A DNA stretch of 64,000 nt from an uncultured Oscillibacter sp. (GTDB lineage: Bacteria; Bacillota; Clostridia; Oscillospirales; Oscillospiraceae). The notes beneath the pieces were generated by a model. It made no database searches. It was not told where the DNA came from and saw nothing but the letters and a program-made list of their open reading frames with translations. The position numbers were made by a program, and so were the translations under genes. Position 1 is the first letter of the stretch; every line of letters starts with the position of its first letter. Location: positions 19,727 through 83,726 of the forward strand of contig CAJTVF010000006.1 of NCBI GenBank assembly GCA_910579435.1. The letters are read 5' to 3'. This document shows positions 18,243 to 25,927 of the stretch, in pieces.

Positions 18243-18760
18243 ACCTCAGCTCGCTGGTGATTCCCGTGCTGCTGGCGGGGGTGGCGTTGTACGGCCTGGG
18301 GAAGCGGGTGGACGTGTACGCCGCCCTGACCCACGGGGCGGAGGAGGGGCTGTCGGTGCTGCTGCGCATCGTCCCGGCCCTGGTGGGGCTGCTGACGGCG
18401 GTGAGCATGTTCCGGGCCTCCGGGGCCATGGAGTGGCTGTCCGGGCTCTGCGCCCCGGCGCTGGACCTGCTGGGCATTCCGCCGGAGACCGCGCCGCTGA
18501 TGCTGGTCCGGCCGGTGTCCGGGAACGGGGCCCTGGCGGTGGCCAGTGACCTGATGGCCTCCCACGGTGCGGACAGCTACGTGGGCCGGGTGGCGGCGGT
18601 GATGCTGGGCAGCACGGAGACCACCTTTTACACCATCGCCGTCTATTTCGGCTCCGCCGGAATCACAAAGACCCGGCACACCGTTCCCGCCGCCCTGGCG
18701 GCGGACCTGACGGGCTTTGCGGCGGCGGCGCTGGCTGTGCGGCTTTTCTTTGGGTGCTGA
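18239..18760 (+). CDS. spmB: spore maturation protein B
   Basis: A 173-aa membrane partner of SpmA. It has the nucleoside-recognition (Gate) type fold with 'VRPVSGNGALAVASDLM' and 'MLGSTETTFYTIAVYFGSAGI', which are invariant in SpmB. The start ATG overlaps the spmA stop (ATGA), so the two are translationally coupled. It ends at a strong terminator. Confidence 0.94.
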   Translation: MNLSSLVIPVLLAGVALYGLGKRVDVYAALTHGAEEGLSVLLRIVPALVGLLTAVSMFRASGAMEWLSGLCAPALDLLGIPPETAPLMLVRPVSGNGALAVASDLMASHGADSYVGRVAAVMLGSTETTFYTIAVYFGSAGITKTRHTVPAALAADLTGFAAAALAVRLFFGC

Positions 18761-18770
18761 CGTGTGAAAG

Positions 18771-18833
18771 GCGGAGGGCATGGCCCTCCGCTTTTTTCGC
18801 CGGGCGGACACGCAGGTCCACTCCTGCGTTTTC
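18771..18833 (+). terminator. tandem terminators after spmAB
   Basis: First hairpin 18771-18779/18783-18791 (9 bp, 3-nt loop) followed by TTTTTT. Second hairpin ACGCAGG (18810-18816)/CCTGCGT (18823-18829) followed by TTTCTTC. Confidence 0.85.
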
Positions 18834-18983
18834 TTCTCACTATAAATAATAAATGCTCGCTGGGACACTCCCGGACGGAGGCCCCTTTTCTTCCCGGGGA
18901 TTCGGTGGTATACTGTTTCCGCATGGGAACCCCCTTTTGCTTCAAAACCATGCCGCAAAGGCGCTTCACGGACCGGGGGCCTG

Positions 18984-19052
18984 ACCGTTCAAGACGGCGG
19001 TCCGGCATTTCAGAGCGGCGGGCTTGACATGCCGGCGGGGGTTTGCTACGAT
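18984..19052 (+). promoter_or_regulatory. LytTR-type operator and promoter P1 of the two-component operon
   Basis: Direct repeats ACCGTTCAA (18984-18992) and GCATTTCAG (19005-19013) are spaced exactly 21 bp start to start. After 10 bp come TTGACA (19024-19029), a 17-bp spacer and TACGAT (19047-19052). The repeats fit the AgrA/LytTR half-site pattern (xCCGTTNAG). The same arrangement recurs at 21038-21105. Autoregulation of the operon is inferred. Confidence 0.75.
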
Positions 19053-19070
19053 GCGGGACGGTGATTTAGA

Positions 19071-19784
19071 ATGCTGCACTTCGCGGTCTGCGACGACGAA
19101 CCTTATATGCTGGACCGGCTCTCCGCCCAAATTTCGGAGTGCCTGGCGGAATTGGACTGCCGGGATTTCCGCCTTAGCCGCTTCTCCGGCGGACAGGCCC
19201 TGCTGGAGGCCGGGGAGCGCTTCGACCTGGTGTTCCTGGACATTCAGATGGACCCGCCTGACGGCCTGGAGACGGCGAAAGCCCTCCTCCGCCGGGGGGA
19301 CGGGTGCCTGGTGGTGTTTTTGACGGTTCTGCGGGAGCGGGTCTTCGACGCCTTTGAGGTCCGGGCCTTCGACTACCTGGTGAAGCCGGCGGACCCCCGG
19401 CGGCTCCGCCGGACGCTGGAGCGGGCCCTGGAGGACCTGGACCGGCGGCGGGCCCGGAGCCTGCTGATCCAGCGGGGAACCGCCTGGGAGGTGGTCCCCC
19501 TGGACGAAATTGCCTACTGCGAGGTAATGGGGCGGAAGGTCTACCTCCACCGGAAGGACGGCGGCGTTGTGGACTACTATGACAAGCTGACGGACCTGGA
19601 GCGGCGGCTGGGAAGCGGTTTCTTCCGCTGTCACCGGAGCTACCTGGTGAATCTGGACCATGTGCGGGGCTGCGGCGGCGGTCAGGTGAGGCTGAGCGGA
19701 GGGGGGACAGTCCCCGTCTCCCGCCTCCGGGAGGGAGACCTGACCCAGGCGCTGCTGCACCGCATGCGGGAACGGGGAGGATGA
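19071..19784 (+). CDS. LytTR-family response regulator (AgrA/VirR type)
   Basis: A 237-aa response regulator. The receiver domain is about residues 1-120: acidic pair 'VCDDEP', phospho-acceptor Asp in 'VFLDIQM', and Lys in 'DYLVKPAD'. The LytTR DNA-binding domain is about 135-235: 'IAYCEVMGRKVYLH', 'FFRCHRSYLVNLDHV'. It is followed after 1 bp by its cognate kinase gene and preceded by a promoter with LytTR-like repeats. No agrB/agrD-like peptide genes are adjacent, so the signal is unknown. Confidence 0.94.
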   Translation: MLHFAVCDDEPYMLDRLSAQISECLAELDCRDFRLSRFSGGQALLEAGERFDLVFLDIQMDPPDGLETAKALLRRGDGCLVVFLTVLRERVFDAFEVRAFDYLVKPADPRRLRRTLERALEDLDRRRARSLLIQRGTAWEVVPLDEIAYCEVMGRKVYLHRKDGGVVDYYDKLTDLERRLGSGFFRCHRSYLVNLDHVRGCGGGQVRLSGGGTVPVSRLREGDLTQALLHRMRERGG

Positions 19785-19785
19785 A

Positions 19786-21081
19786 ATGGACTGGTTTATG
19801 ATCTGGCTGAACGGCTTCAGCCTCGCCGCCCAGGGCCTCTTGCACATGGCCTTTCTCTGCCGCCTGACGGGGCAGCGGGGCAGGGCGTGGCAGTTTGCCC
19901 TTTACCTCCTGCTGCTGTCCGGCATTGAAGCCGCCTTCAGCGCCGCCGGATGGGGCGCGCCGGCGGCCATGGCGGCGGCGCTGGCGGCCCTGTACGCCAT
20001 GAGCCGCCTGGCCCTGAGGAACCGGCCCGTCCCCTCCTGCACGGCGGCGCTGCTGGCGGTGTATGTATTCCAGATGGCCGCGGGTATGGTGAACTCCGTG
20101 GAGGCTCTATTTTATCCCCATGTGTCCATGGGCCTGCCCGTGTATGCCCTGATCGTCCTGTCGGTCCTGGCGTCCATTGCCCTGTGCGCCCTGTGCTATG
20201 GGCTGGTTCTGCGCCTCCTCCCGCTGGAGGAGGACGAGCCCAATCTGGGGCTGCTGCCCCTGCCCGGCCTGTTTTTCCTGGCAGCGGAGCTGTATATTCT
20301 GGAGACGGCCTACAGCCGCCTGTCCCTCTCCCCGGAGCCGCCGGGGCGGCATTTGGCCCTTTTGGCCCTCCAGGCCCTGGGGCTGGCGGCGCTGCTGTGT
20401 ACGCTGTACGCGTACCGCCGGGCGTGCCGGGGGGTCCGGGCCCAGGCGGAGCTGGCTTCCCTCAGCCAGTCGGTCCAGGCTCAGCGGACTTATGTGGCTG
20501 AGGCCCAGGCCCGCTATGAGAAGACCCGCTCTTTCCGCCACGACCTCCAAAACCACCTCTCCGTCCTGGACGGCCTCCTCTCCGCCGGGCGGACGGAGGA
20601 GGCCCGGAGCTATCTGGCGAAAATGGAGGCGGCTTCCGACGCCCTGGCCCCGCCCTGCCGGACGGGGGACCCGGCGGTGGACGCGCTGCTGGGGGAAAAG
20701 CTGGCTCTGGCGGAGGCGAAGGGCATTCCGGCGGAAATATCCCTCCGCCTGCCGGCGGACGGGAGCCTGGACAGCTTCGACCTCTGCGTCATCGCCGCCA
20801 ACGCCCTGGACAACGCCCTCCGGGCCTGCGGGGAGGCGGAAGGGGAGCCCTTCCTCCGGGTCCGGGGAGAGCGGCAGGGGGATTTCTACCGTTTGGAGTT
20901 CGAGAACAGCTGCGCCCCCGGCCCGCCGCCGGAGCCCGGGACAGGGCTGCGCAATATCCGGGCGGCGGCGGAGAAGTACGGCGGGGCGGCGGCGTATGAG
21001 AAGACCGGCGGGCGCTTCCGTCTGGACGTGCTGCTGAACATTTCAAGACAACCGGGCGGCCGTTCAGAGCGAAGCCCTTGA
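19786..21081 (+). CDS. GHKL sensor histidine kinase (AgrC/VirS type)
   Basis: A 431-aa kinase with six or seven N-terminal membrane helices (about residues 1-210), typical of peptide-sensing AgrC-like sensors. The cytoplasmic part has the H-box 'FRHDLQNHLSVLDGLLSAG', N-box 'IAANALDNALRAC' and G-box 'GTGLRNIRAAAEKYGG'. It pairs with the LytTR regulator upstream. Its last 40 codons contain a second LytTR-like operator, and its TGA stop is embedded in that promoter's -35 (TTGAAA). Confidence 0.93.
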   Translation: MDWFMIWLNGFSLAAQGLLHMAFLCRLTGQRGRAWQFALYLLLLSGIEAAFSAAGWGAPAAMAAALAALYAMSRLALRNRPVPSCTAALLAVYVFQMAAGMVNSVEALFYPHVSMGLPVYALIVLSVLASIALCALCYGLVLRLLPLEEDEPNLGLLPLPGLFFLAAELYILETAYSRLSLSPEPPGRHLALLALQALGLAALLCTLYAYRRACRGVRAQAELASLSQSVQAQRTYVAEAQARYEKTRSFRHDLQNHLSVLDGLLSAGRTEEARSYLAKMEAASDALAPPCRTGDPAVDALLGEKLALAEAKGIPAEISLRLPADGSLDSFDLCVIAANALDNALRACGEAEGEPFLRVRGERQGDFYRLEFENSCAPGPPPEPGTGLRNIRAAAEKYGGAAAYEKTGGRFRLDVLLNISRQPGGRSERSP

Positions 21082-21105
21082 AAACCGGCGGCGGCGTGGT
21101 ATAGT
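21038..21105 (+). promoter_or_regulatory. LytTR-type operator and promoter P2
   Basis: Repeats ACATTTCAA (21038-21046) and GCCGTTCAG (21059-21067) are again 21 bp apart. After 10 bp come TTGAAA (21078-21083), a 16-bp spacer and TATAGT (21100-21105). The last bases of the -10 come from an inserted repeat element: the TA is the target duplication and TAG the element end. P2 points at the 187-aa gene at 21491, now about 390 bp away because of the insertions. Confidence 0.75.
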
Positions 21106-21452
21106 TAAGGAAACACTGATTTAATCCCCGCACACATCTTTACGCCATAAATTTCCGCTGATCTGCGTCAGAAAATCTTGAAATCCGCCAGGATTTCTGC
21201 GATTTTCTTCCTTGCCAGCGAAAATTTCTGGCGCAAATCTGCACACGTTGATTAAATCAGTGCTTCCTTAACGCAGTTGAAAAGGAGCTGACGCTTCTTT
21301 TCAACCGGCGGGCCGCTGGTCCGCCGGCGCGCAGCGCGTGTTTGCGTTTCCTATGAAGCCGTGCGCAGAAAGCCGCCTTGCGGCCCGACCCGCCGCTTAG
21401 CGGCGGGTCGTTGAAAAGAATCCAATTGGATTCTTTTCAACTGCGCTGGCTA
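21102..21452 (+). mobile_element. MITE-like element B, copy 1, interrupted by MITE A
   Basis: Non-autonomous element of about 188 bp net, flanked by TA dinucleotides (21100-21101 and 21453-21454). Ends are TAG-TTAA-CGCAGTTGAAAAG on the left and the complement of TAGCCAGCGCAGTTGAAAAG on the right. Inside are strong hairpins: GTTGAAAAGAATCC-AATT-GGATTCTTTTCAAC near the right end, GACCCGCCG/CGGCGGGTC, and CCGGCGG/CCGCCGG. It is the inverted homologue of 42267-42453. MITE A (21105-21271) sits in its left terminal repeat. Confidence 0.8.
21105..21271 (+). mobile_element. MITE-like element A, copy 1 (167 bp)
   Basis: Terminal inverted repeats begin TTAAGGAAACACTGATTT on the left and TTAAGGAAGCACTGATTT (reverse complement) on the right. 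Same length as copies at 33717 and 43268. It is inserted in element B. Comparing with the other B ends (TATAG-N4-CGCAG) shows that TTAA is duplicated on insertion. No coding capacity. Confidence 0.85.
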
Positions 21453-21490
21453 TAAACTGGACCTAACGAAACCAGAAGGGAGGGGTCTCC

Positions 21491-22054
21491 ATGATCCTAA
21501 TTTCCAGCAGCGCGCCCCGAACCGCCGCGCCTCCCGCCGTCCGGGAGGCGGAGCGGCCCGCCGGGGTCCGTTCCGGATCCGCGCCCGCGTCCCAGCGTCC
21601 GCTGAAGCCCGTCCAGGACGAGTACGTCCCGGAGGGAGAGAAGAAGCGGGAGTCCTATGGCCGCTATTGGCTGGGGAAGGACGAGGACGGCGGACCGAAA
21701 ATTTACTTCGACAACCCCGAGGCGGCGGAGGACGCCCCCGCGGCCCCCAAGACGGCGGGAGCTCCCGAAGCGGAGGACCCAGAGAAAGACGAGGAGCCGA
21801 CGGTCCCGGAGAAAGCCGCCCCGCCGGGCAAAGACCGTAAGGAGGAGAAATGCGCCGGCAATACCGACGCGGTGGACCGGGAGATCAGGAAGCTGAAGGA
21901 AAAAAAGGAAAAGCTGGAGGCCAAGCTCGACCAGGAGACCGATGAAACGAAGCGGGAGAGCCTGGAACGTCAGCTGGCCCAGGTGGAGAATGAGCTGAGG
22001 CAGAAGGACAACGACGCCTACCGCCGCCAGCACACGGTGTTTACGGAGCTCTGA
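21491..22054 (+). CDS. uncharacterised 187-aa protein, probable target of the LytTR system
   Basis: I do not recognise a characterised family. Residues 1-40 and 70-115 are low-complexity, rich in Ala, Pro, Glu and Lys, and predicted disordered. A compact conserved-looking segment ('EYVPEGEKKRESYGRYWLGK', then 'KIYFDNP') lies at about 43-75. Residues 125-175 form a charged coiled coil (heptads of Leu/Ile in 'REIRKLKEKKEKLEAKL', 'LERQLAQVENELR'). There is no signal peptide or membrane segment. A strong RBS (GGGAGGGG) lies 6 bp before ATG. It is followed by a hairpin terminator, so it is monocistronic. Confidence 0.75.
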   Translation: MILISSSAPRTAAPPAVREAERPAGVRSGSAPASQRPLKPVQDEYVPEGEKKRESYGRYWLGKDEDGGPKIYFDNPEAAEDAPAAPKTAGAPEAEDPEKDEEPTVPEKAAPPGKDRKEEKCAGNTDAVDREIRKLKEKKEKLEAKLDQETDETKRESLERQLAQVENELRQKDNDAYRRQHTVFTEL

Positions 22055-22114
22055 TGGATTCCGGCGTGCCGGAAACGGAAGAGAACCAGGCCCTTGCGGA
22101 AATTTCATACCACG

Positions 22115-22172
22115 GAAAAGCCGGCAAGCTCAGGGCGGAAAAGCGCCCAGGTCAAGAGCTTGCCGGCTTTTC
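22115..22172 (+). terminator. long hairpin after the 187-aa gene
   Basis: A 17-bp outer stem (22115-22131 with 22156-22172, GAAAAGCCGGCAAGCTC and complement) encloses a small GGGC/GCCC hairpin. Its 3' arm ends GGCTTTTCGGTTT. It probably works as a terminator in either direction. Confidence 0.65.
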
Positions 22173-22235
22173 GGTTTCCCTTTGGCGCGGCGTTTCCCCC
22201 CCAGAAAATACAGGGCCTTGAGGGAAGAGAATATC

Positions 22236-22264
22236 TTGCCAGCGTAAGAAAAAAATGCTATACT
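22236..22264 (+). promoter_or_regulatory. promoter of the solute-binding protein gene
   Basis: TTGCCA (22236-22241), 17-bp spacer, TATACT (22259-22264) with TGC just before the -10. Confidence 0.7.
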
Positions 22265-22360
22265 ATTGCCGTGTACATTAAAGACGCAAATCAACCCCCT
22301 GAAACCGGCCGCGCCTCCCGGGCGCATGGCCGCTGAAATCCACCGGAAGGGCCTGACGCT

Positions 22361-23590
22361 ATGAAGAAGTATGTGTTTCTGCTCCTGTGCCTGGGAGCGC
22401 TGCTGCTCCTCCCCGCCTGCAAGGACCAGGCGCCGCCGGAGAGCACCGTCCCGGAGAGGGAGACCGTGGAGCTGACCGTCTGGGGCGCGGAGGAGGACGA
22501 GGCCCTGCTTCAGGAGGTCTTTGCCTCCTTCCAGTCCCGCTACGCCGGAGAGGCGGACTTCCGCATCACCTTCCAGCCCGAGAGCGAGTCCCACTGCAAG
22601 GACGCGCTGCTGGGAGACCTGGAGGGCGGAGCGGACGTCTTCGCCTTTGCCGATGACCAGGTGGCCGCCCTGGCCGCCGCCGGGGGGCTGGACCCCATTG
22701 AGGACCCCGGCTCCATCCGGGCTGCGAACCTCTCCGCCGCCGTGGAGGCGGCCAGCGTGGACGGCGTGCCCTACGCCTACCCCCTGACGGCGGACAATGG
22801 CTATTTCCTCTATTATAATAAGGCTTACTTCTCAGAAGAGGACGTCCGGACCCTGGACCGGATGCTGGAGGCTGCGGCGGAGAGCAGGCGGCTGGTAGTG
22901 ATGGACTGGTCCTCCGCCTGGTACGTCTACGCCTTCTTTGGAAACACCGGACTGGAGGTGGGGCTGAACGAGGACGGCCTTACCAACCACTGCACCTGGA
23001 ACAGTACCGAGGGCCCCATCGCCGGGGTGGACGTGGCCCGGGCCATGCTGAATGTTGCCGCCAGCCCCGGCTTTGCAAGCCGGACGGACGAGGAATTCCT
23101 GGCGGGCGTCCGGGACGGCTCCGTCATCGCCGGGATCAGCGGCGTGTGGAACGCCGTGGCGGTTCAGGAGGCATGGGGCGAAAACGCCGGGGCCGCCAAG
23201 CTGCCTACATACACCTGCAAGGGCCGGCAGGTCCAGATGGCCTCCTTTTCCGGCTGCAAGCTCATCGGCGTAAACGCCTATTCCCGGCATCCGGAGTGGG
23301 CGGCCCGCCTGGCGGAGTGGATCACCAGCGAGGACAACCAGCGTCTCCGCTTCGAGCTCCGGGGCCAGGGCCCCGCCAACGCCGGCGCCGCAGAATCCCC
23401 GGAGGTCCAGGCGGCTCCCGCCATCGCGGCGCTGCTGGCTCAGTCGGAGTTCTCCCAGCTCCAGCGGGTGGGAGGCAAGTTCTGGGACCCGGTGGCGGAA
23501 TTCGCCGGGAATATGGCCCGGGGGAACCCCTCCGGCGCGGACCTCCAGGCCCAGCTGGACCACTTGGTGGAGAGCGTGACGGCCCGGTAG
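22361..23590 (+). CDS. family 1 extracellular solute-binding lipoprotein
   Basis: A 409-aa exported lipoprotein with signal 'MKKYVFLLLCLGALLLLPAC' (lipobox Cys20). The mature part has the bilobed sugar-binding (MalE-like) pattern: 'VELTVWGAEEDEALLQEVF', 'ADVFAFADDQVAAL', 'VPYAYPLTADNGYFLYYNKAYF', 'LIGVNAYSRHPEWAARLAEWI'. The ligand is unknown but oligosaccharide is likely. No ABC permease or ATPase genes are adjacent. The next gene, 37 bp on, is a chemoreceptor, so it may be a sensor component, or it may use a permease encoded elsewhere. Confidence 0.9.
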   Translation: MKKYVFLLLCLGALLLLPACKDQAPPESTVPERETVELTVWGAEEDEALLQEVFASFQSRYAGEADFRITFQPESESHCKDALLGDLEGGADVFAFADDQVAALAAAGGLDPIEDPGSIRAANLSAAVEAASVDGVPYAYPLTADNGYFLYYNKAYFSEEDVRTLDRMLEAAAESRRLVVMDWSSAWYVYAFFGNTGLEVGLNEDGLTNHCTWNSTEGPIAGVDVARAMLNVAASPGFASRTDEEFLAGVRDGSVIAGISGVWNAVAVQEAWGENAGAAKLPTYTCKGRQVQMASFSGCKLIGVNAYSRHPEWAARLAEWITSEDNQRLRFELRGQGPANAGAAESPEVQAAPAIAALLAQSEFSQLQRVGGKFWDPVAEFAGNMARGNPSGADLQAQLDHLVESVTAR

Positions 23591-23627
23591 GCGACGGGAT
23601 TCCAATTACGTTTCGGAGGGAAGACCT

Positions 23628-25208
23628 ATGAAAGGAAAGCTGCAGCAGCGCCTGATCCTGCCCATTGTCCTGCTGGGACTGGTGACGCTGTTATCCAATG
23701 TCCTGGCGGTATTCAGCATCCACAATGTCCACGCCAACGCCGGGATCATTGTGGACGAGTACATGGTCAGCGAGGCGAAGCTGGAGGACATCCGGCGGTC
23801 CATCATGGACGTCCACCGCCTGGCCCTCAGCCACATTGTGGCGGCGGACCACGCCACCATGATCCGCCTGGTGCAGGAGATTAAGGCGGAGGAGGCGGAG
23901 CTGGACGGGAAGCTGGCGGACTACGAGCCCTTTGTCCCGGAGGACGAGGCGGCGGTGTACCGGGCACTGCTGGAGGATTACGATGCCTTCAAGCACGCCC
24001 TGGTCTACCTGGTCTGTGCCAGCGCCGACAGCAAGACCCAGGAGGCCTATACCATGGCCAACGGGGACGTGGCCGCCCGCAGCGAGGCGGCGGAGGCGGG
24101 CATCAACACCCTCTCCGACTCCGTGTCCGCCCGGGCGGAGGCGGCCCGGGGCCGGCTCTTCTGGGTGTATGTCATCTCCCTGGCGGTCAGCGCCGGGACC
24201 CTGATTGCGGGGGTGCTCCTGGTATGGGCGGCCCTGCGGATCATCCAGAAATACGTCATGGCCCCTATCCGGGGAGCCATGGGCACGCTCCAGGACAGCT
24301 CTCAGCGCATCAGCGGCGTGGTGGGAGAGGTCCGGAAGCGGACCCGGACCTCCAGCGGCAGCGCCCGGGACCTCTCGGGCCTGACGGAGCAGCTCTCCGC
24401 CGCCCTGGAGGAGATTGCCGGGAGCACCGCCTCCATCACGGCCAGCGCCTCCGGCACCCAGGAGGACGCGGTGCGCATGGCGGAGGACTGCGCGTCCATC
24501 ACGGCCTACTCTGTGGCGATGCGGGAGCGGGCGGAGGAGATGGAGCGCTCCGCCCAGGCGGAGATGGAGGACGTCCGGACCCGGACGGAGGAGATCATGG
24601 CCGTCCTGGACCGGGCCATCGAAAAGAGCCGGAGCGTGGACCGCATCGGCGCCCTGACCAAGGACATCCTGTCCATCTCCTCCTCGACGGACCTCATTGC
24701 TATCAACGCCTCCGTGGAGGCGACCCGGGCCGGGGAGGCGGGGAAGGGCTTCGCCGTAGTGGCCCGGGAGATCCGCCGCCTGGCGGACTCCTGCGCGGAG
24801 ACCGCCAGCCATATCCAGGAGGTCAGCGGCGTGGTCACCGGCGCGGTGGACTATCTCTCCGGCAGCGCCCGGGAGCTGGCGGAATACCTGGGCCGGGCCC
24901 TTCAGGTCCAGCTGGAGCAGTCCGTCCAGTCCGGGCGGCAGTACCGGGACGACGCCGCCTATATAGAAGGGGCCATGGCCACGTTCAATGATCAGGCGGG
25001 CCGGCTCCGGGAATCCATGGAGGACGTGGCCTCTTCCATTTCCAGCATTTCCAGCGCGGTGGAAGAAGCGGTTGCCGGCGTCACCGGCGTGGCGGACAGC
25101 TCCCAGGCCCTGGCAAGCGATATGGCGGGCATTACCTCCGGCATGGACACGAACCAGGAGATTGTAGGCGAGCTGCAAAAGCAGGTGGACGTATTCGCGA
25201 ACCTGTAG
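23628..25208 (+). CDS. methyl-accepting chemotaxis protein
   Basis: A 526-aa receptor. It has membrane helix 1 (about residues 8-30), an extracytoplasmic four-helix-bundle-type (4HB_MCP) sensor (about 31-180), and membrane helix 2 (about 182-206). A short linker and the cytoplasmic signalling coiled coil follow. The tip is well conserved ('EAGKGFAVVAREIRRLADSC'), preceded by 'LIAINASVEATRAG'. The neighbouring solute-binding lipoprotein could present ligand to it. No CheA/CheW genes are in the window. Confidence 0.93.
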   Translation: MKGKLQQRLILPIVLLGLVTLLSNVLAVFSIHNVHANAGIIVDEYMVSEAKLEDIRRSIMDVHRLALSHIVAADHATMIRLVQEIKAEEAELDGKLADYEPFVPEDEAAVYRALLEDYDAFKHALVYLVCASADSKTQEAYTMANGDVAARSEAAEAGINTLSDSVSARAEAARGRLFWVYVISLAVSAGTLIAGVLLVWAALRIIQKYVMAPIRGAMGTLQDSSQRISGVVGEVRKRTRTSSGSARDLSGLTEQLSAALEEIAGSTASITASASGTQEDAVRMAEDCASITAYSVAMRERAEEMERSAQAEMEDVRTRTEEIMAVLDRAIEKSRSVDRIGALTKDILSISSSTDLIAINASVEATRAGEAGKGFAVVAREIRRLADSCAETASHIQEVSGVVTGAVDYLSGSARELAEYLGRALQVQLEQSVQSGRQYRDDAAYIEGAMATFNDQAGRLRESMEDVASSISSISSAVEEAVAGVTGVADSSQALASDMAGITSGMDTNQEIVGELQKQVDVFANL

Positions 25209-25225
25209 GAGGGCTTCAAAAGAGA

Positions 25226-25261
25226 AAAAGGGCGGCGGACGTCAAGCGTCCGCCGCCTTTA
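25226..25261 (+). terminator. terminator of the binding protein-chemoreceptor pair
   Basis: Perfect stem GGCGGCGGACG (25231-25241) / CGTCCGCCGCC (25247-25257), 5-nt loop, flanked by AAAAAG and TTT. Confidence 0.8.
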
Positions 25262-25421
25262 GAACCTGTATGCACAACCGTTGAACGCTGCCTGGCCGGT
25301 CTTTTTCCCGGCATACCGCGCCGATTTCCCTTGCCATACGTCAGTATGGCTGCGGAAACTCCTTGTCTGCCGGGAAAAATCCTCGTCCATCCGGCATCCC
25401 TCGGTTATGAATACAGGTTCT
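25261..25421. repeat. 161-bp inverted-repeat element (MITE-like, element C)
   Basis: Outer ends are AGAACCTGTAT (25261-25271) and ATACAGGTTCT (25411-25421). Complementarity extends inward: AACCG/CGGTT, then TTTTTCCCGGCA with TGCCGGGAAAAA, and a central GCCATACG/AGTATGGC hairpin. The whole element can fold on itself. Only one copy is in this window, so mobility is inferred from the terminal repeats. It occupies the gap between the chemoreceptor terminator and the DUF1622 gene. Confidence 0.6.
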
Positions 25422-25470
25422 TATTTCCGCATGGAAAAGGGGAGAAGAACCGGGCCGGGAGTTTCGGCCG

Positions 25471-25851
25471 TCACAGCCTGGGGGCCGTCTCGGTCAAGGC
25501 GGCTTCCTCGTGTCCGGCGGCCTCGTCCATCCGGGCCTCCTCGTTTTTGATTTCCCAGTGGATAATCAGGGTCAGCGCCCCCCTGAGCAGAATGACCAGC
25601 CCCAGGGTCAGAAGCTCGCTCATTTCCCGGACCAGTACCGTCCGGAGCACCTCGCCCCCCAGCTTGAACTCCAGCGCCAGGGAGATGCCCTGAGCCAGAT
25701 ACAGGCGGACGTGGGGCTTGTGCTTTACGCAGCCGATCATGCTCTTCACCGCCGTTACCAGCAGGACGGCGACGCCAGCGCACTCCAGCAGCAGCACGCC
25801 GTATTGGACGGCCAACTGAAAGACCGCTTCGATTTGGTGGAGCAGTGCCAT
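25471..25851 (-). CDS. DUF1622 family membrane protein
   Basis: A 126-aa inner-membrane protein with three hydrophobic segments (about residues 12-40, 50-68, 75-97). The family pattern is 'LECAGVAVLLVTAVKSM', 'ISLALEFKLGGEVLRTVL' and 'LTLGLVILLRGALTLIIHWEI'. The tail is acidic. Function of DUF1622 is unknown. It lies downstream of, and in the same direction as, the XRE regulator gene (76 bp). Confidence 0.85.
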   Translation of the reverse strand: MALLHQIEAVFQLAVQYGVLLLECAGVAVLLVTAVKSMIGCVKHKPHVRLYLAQGISLALEFKLGGEVLRTVLVREMSELLTLGLVILLRGALTLIIHWEIKNEEARMDEAAGHEEAALTETAPRL

Positions 25852-25927
25852 AAGCGGAAACCTCCTTCAAGGGCGTGTGTTTGAAAACGCGGATGGGGCC
25901 GGAGGCCCCTTGAGCCTGGAAAGACGG

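Noticed and set aside
18923..19027. 34-aa ORF upstream of the LytTR regulator as a possible AgrD-like signal peptide
   Set aside because: It is Arg-rich, has no amphipathic leader or acidic tail, runs through the P1 operator, and no agrB is present.
21100..21133. Minus-strand ORFs beginning in MITE A ('MRGLNQ..', 'MRGFHQ..', 'MRGFNQ..')
   Set aside because: The same start reads outward through the terminal repeat of each copy into unrelated flanking DNA; no RBS or conserved protein.
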